A stretch of DNA of 64,000 nt, from assembly GCF_002205645.1 (NCBI RefSeq), contig NZ_NIOF01000006.1, positions 1 through 64,000 of the forward strand. Direction: 5' to 3'. The first letter of the stretch is position 1. Each line of letters begins with the position of its first letter. The notes beneath the pieces were generated by a model that was not told the DNA's origin, did no database searches, and saw only the letters and a list, made by a program, of their open reading frames with translations. Shown here piece after piece: positions 62,101 to 64,000 of this stretch. The stretch comes from Roseateles aquatilis (GTDB lineage Bacteria > Pseudomonadota > Gammaproteobacteria > Burkholderiales > Burkholderiaceae_C). The translations under genes and the position numbers were made by a program.

Positions 62101-64000
62101 CGTCAGGTGTTCGAGCGCGCCATTGACGCGCAGGCTCAGCGGTTGGGTGTTCGAGCGAGAGGTGATCGTCGCGTCGGCATCGCCGGACCAGACCAGCGTG
62201 TCGTCCGAGCTGCTGTACACCTGCGTCCCCTGGCTCAGCACAAAGGTATTGCGCCCGCCGCCGCCGCGCAGCGTAACGGCACCGGCCCGCACATCGAAGC
62301 TTTCGTCGGCATCGCCACCGGTCAGATTGGCCTGGTCGGCACCGCGGACGATCCATCGCCGGATCTGCGTGGTCGACAGCCTTCGGGTTGAGGCCACAGG
62401 GCCGGTCGGCGTGATCTGCATGGAGAACCGATCCGGTTGCGACGCGTAGGCCGAGCCTTGCAAGACAGTGCCTGTGCCATCGATGACGAGTGTGTTGTCG
62501 CCGCCTGATGCCGATATCTGATCGATCCGGCTGTGGGGGTCGAGGTAGAACAGGTCGTCGCCCTGGCCGCCCCGCACCAGCGCCGCGGTCTGCCCCTCGA
62601 GCCGGAACAGCTGGCGGTCGGCGCGCGTCTGGGCCGTGCCGGCCGCGCCCGGCCCCCCGGTGCCGAACTCCACCCATGCCATGCCGTCATGCCGTGCCAG
62701 CTCGGGACGCGCCTGGCGGAACTCGGTGGGGCCGGACGTGGTCCGGTCCTGCAACACATAGGTGAAGGGTGGATCCAGCCGGCGCGCCTTGAAGGTGGCG
62801 TGCGCGACCCGGTGCGTGCGGCCAGCATGCGCGATGGTCCCGTAGCCTTGCTTGGCATGCAGATCGGACAGGTAGTCGAGGTCCTCTTTCCGCTGCAGCG
62901 TCAGCGATTGCTCGCGCTGCCGCGCGGCGGCGACGGCCAGGCTCTCGGTCTCGGCGCGTTGCGAGGACTCGGTCTCCAGGCCGAGGAACCGGGCGAATCC
63001 CGTGTGGATCCTGCTCGCGATGCTGCCGCGGAAGTGTTGGCCGTACTCGTCGAACCACAGCCCCGCGTTGACGCCGCCGGCCACCACCATCGTGAGCAGC
63101 GCGACCGGCAATGCCGCCGCGGAGACGAAGGCGGAGGTCTGGCCCAGCAGCATGCCGGCGATCGCCGCCGAGCCCTTGATCGAGGCGGCCACCTGGACCG
63201 TCGACATGCCCAGCGACACCAGGATGGAAGCGACGGACAGGGTGGTGTTGGCCACCAGCGAGCGGAACTGGTGGCTGTCCTGGCTCGCGCCGGAGCGATG
63301 GAATTGCTCCCATTGCAAGGCCAGCATCGCGCCGGTGACGATCTGCATCGGAATGTCGATCACGCCGCCCTGCAGGGCGAGTCCGATCTTGCCGACGGCG
63401 GCGATGCCGTGTGTCTTCCCGACGGCGTGCAGATGGCGTCCCAGCGCCATGGTCGCCAAGTTCACCGCGATGCTCGAGGTCTGCGTGACGGCGAGGCCCT
63501 TCATGGCGTCATCCATGCGGCGCCAGTCGGTCATGAGTTGATAGGCACCCAACACCGACGTGGTGCCACCCAGACCGTTGTTGATGTTGCCCGCGGTCGA
63601 CGAGCTCAGCGCGGCGCGCAACTGGGTCATGCCGGCGCGGACGGCGGCCGCGCGCTTGAAGAAGGCTTTCAACGCTGACGGCCGCTTCGAGGAGGCGGGC
63701 GCAGCGACCAGCGCGTCGGCCTGTCGGCTCAATGCGGAGAACACCGAATCGTCGAGCGCGACGACACGACCGCTCAACCGCAGCGCCGCCGCATCGTCGG
63801 CCGTGGCGATCCTGGTTTGCCAGCGCGCTGCGTCGAGGACCGGCTCGGCGTCGGCGTCCCAGGTCACGAGGCCGTTCCGGCGCAGGGCGTCGATGGCCGC
63901 GTCAGGCGTGAGCCGCGCGATGGCGTCCAGGTCGAGGTCAAGACCGTCCTTGCGCCGCTGCGCGATGGCCTTCAGCGCCCGTTCCTCGGGCGTGGCGTCC
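59110..64000 (-). CDS. Very large toxin-like protein with hydrophobic, RTX-like and discoidin-like parts (5' partial)
   Basis: The frame stays open to base 64000, so the N-terminus is missing; about 1630 residues are visible. Near bases 63480-63050 lies a long run of hydrophobic helices (SSIAVNLATMALG, IDIPMQIVTGAMLAL, AAIAGMLLGQTSAFVSAAAL), like the pore/translocation part of TcdA/TcdB and Mcf-type toxins. Near 62580-62230 are RTX-like turns (GGQGDDLFYLD, GGDNTLVIDG, GGGGRNTFVLS). A helical region follows (about 61200-60100), then a discoidin/F5-8C-like domain (about 59800-59340, AFIRFDFRHAIALSRLTLHV and WKAQALASDARWVDVSG). Probably secreted. Family call is tentative; the catalytic part may lie upstream of the window. 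Confidence 0.7.
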   Translation of the reverse strand, partial: DATPEERALKAIAQRRKDGLDLDLDAIARLTPDAAIDALRRNGLVTWDADAEPVLDAARWQTRIATADDAAALRLSGRVVALDDSVFSALSRQADALVAAPASSKRPSALKAFFKRAAAVRAGMTQLRAALSSSTAGNINNGLGGTTSVLGAYQLMTDWRRMDDAMKGLAVTQTSSIAVNLATMALGRHLHAVGKTHGIAAVGKIGLALQGGVIDIPMQIVTGAMLALQWEQFHRSGASQDSHQFRSLVANTTLSVASILVSLGMSTVQVAASIKGSAAIAGMLLGQTSAFVSAAALPVALLTMVVAGGVNAGLWFDEYGQHFRGSIASRIHTGFARFLGLETESSQRAETESLAVAAARQREQSLTLQRKEDLDYLSDLHAKQGYGTIAHAGRTHRVAHATFKARRLDPPFTYVLQDRTTSGPTEFRQARPELARHDGMAWVEFGTGGPGAAGTAQTRADRQLFRLEGQTAALVRGGQGDDLFYLDPHSRIDQISASGGDNTLVIDGTGTVLQGSAYASQPDRFSMQITPTGPVASTRRLSTTQIRRWIVRGADQANLTGGDADESFDVRAGAVTLRGGGGRNTFVLSQGTQVYSSSDDTLVWSGDADATITSRSNTQPLSLRVNGALEHLTAWKMGRELRISTAASTGTLRFDNFFPDGTLPSDDDLVRWSSRPLRIVDDTGAVMTLTRPHRLPATPLPMPWVEKTWHLDAATPAARRHLVNERANTLYHLASGAGPITARAHGPAPMQFFLDIPYDRLRYRVRGDALILSEQPSNPSPNATPLQLTLEAAWTSPPVPGQWPIWARAAESAAPSAAPVLLRLPEARAAVEGPVSIVIPDATTQAAGAAKAAGPTAVKTPTSEGSRLASAPDTVKAPSSPPAFDATAGVVISGPRVHAPDEAHAEVAADTAGVHVIVAPARAHGVTSTVGVRTAVRLRGAPTSYVIRSLGLSLELSIGDDASRSVVHLLDYYRDPSTFRFVWTDASRAGSSEETVLSHDDRTRLSARYDLAPDAWWVRLDRAGVTDAATVSALLRLQADLDQLATRAAVVHDVGTVRLYLRLRGLDPNVASALQTTRVGEVARIRTLIEVADAPLTARILDGYAAAGASVPTLDITRHRPLLRHLGQHDRTAAYVNEVLRSDLDRPALDAFETWVTGQPSLSIDAPETVEHLRDFARLLRRSPYAALKDRSLLGAVLRHVGYRPVVSDTLADLMVSAGTLDHDWAEGLLREGITDGAMALALKQAGLTPDQIKLGNAARRQYEGTGDRTALIEVSTGGPLAGSAPTSIIRYVAREHLRLDREGHNFVRLGVSPASGVTGDLVPGEVVDAYDRSRPSSIDSVPPPAKVPSSVVRERSFLAGRVREDQMNRQARGHTADRSGVALLHEQGLVEKTVETVAPRPVWWRRSTPANLVDGALAGNEAMAWRPFIGKNDNGEHQAPQLAGKEPAFIRFDFRHAIALSRLTLHVAPGLLDASRQDRSVGTWKAQALASDARWVDVSGDMRIGNGLYDEKLTLHTAGVPYRSYRLIGTDGAYPIDSWFTEVSFATMDAGRDATPLHRPVAGAPLPASPAIATPAVAPNPQRTAALLVTAMAGLTDETSPALSSSAPVAALQNVGKSPVLLAAPLTT

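Overview
The window is very G+C-rich, densely coded chromosomal DNA from a beta-proteobacterium, most likely a Burkholderiales of the Roseateles/Mitsuaria/Rubrivivax kind. That assignment is inferred from protein style and gene order: argH divergent from an AlgZ/AlgR pair, then hemC-hemD-hemX-hemY, a kynBUA operon, and a lone Bug-family binding protein. No gene-free stretch exceeds 300 bases. The longest gaps are about 290 bases (15987-16272 and 31802-32093). There is no rRNA, CRISPR array, transposase, integrase or plasmid origin.

Bases 1-35000. The window opens inside a giant repeat-rich adhesin with a type I secretion C-terminus (1-4509). A housekeeping region follows: an FMN alpha-hydroxy-acid dehydrogenase, a LysR regulator, a DUF454 membrane protein, DNA polymerase IV, a bacteriohemerythrin, argH, an AlgZ/AlgR-type two-component pair, ppc, the haem genes hemCDXY, two identical tRNA-Arg(ACG) genes, a racemase/CoA-transferase, a Pro-Thr/Pro-Ala repeat protein, greB and a bifunctional RelA/SpoT enzyme. 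Next comes a small gene with a sigma-28 (FliA)-like promoter and an EF-hand, a second LytS/LytTR two-component pair, a small membrane protein and an M24 aminopeptidase.

Bases 32094-50866 hold the main catabolic system. A leftward kynB-kynU-kynA operon should convert tryptophan to anthranilate. A divergent rightward operon should then degrade anthranilate by the CoA-dependent (2-aminobenzoyl-CoA) aerobic route. It encodes a monooxygenase/reductase hybrid flavoprotein, an SDR, a MarR regulator, an enoyl-CoA hydratase, an acyl-CoA dehydrogenase, an aryl-CoA ligase, a five-gene branched-chain-type ABC importer, a thioesterase, a RidA-type deaminase and a glutaryl-CoA dehydrogenase. A class II aldolase follows. 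The 200-base region between the two operons holds a good sigma-70 promoter and two dyads that could be operators.

Bases 51028-59063 hold a glycosyltransferase-like protein, an orphan Bug periplasmic binding protein, and a 2-aminoethylphosphonate-type uptake cluster (LysR regulator, binding protein, ATPase, fused permease, FAD oxidoreductase of the TIGR03364 type). The window ends inside a very large leftward gene (59110-64000, 5' end missing). Its product has a long hydrophobic segment, RTX-like glycine/aspartate repeats and a discoidin-like domain, and resembles a large secreted toxin.

The items most worth a second look are the toxin-like gene, the FliA-promoter/EF-hand gene, the tryptophan-to-anthranilate-CoA supercluster with its 9-base GATC repeat and RidA, and a perfect 19-base inverted repeat between kynA and the aminopeptidase gene. 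All family assignments rest on reading motifs by eye. No database search was run.
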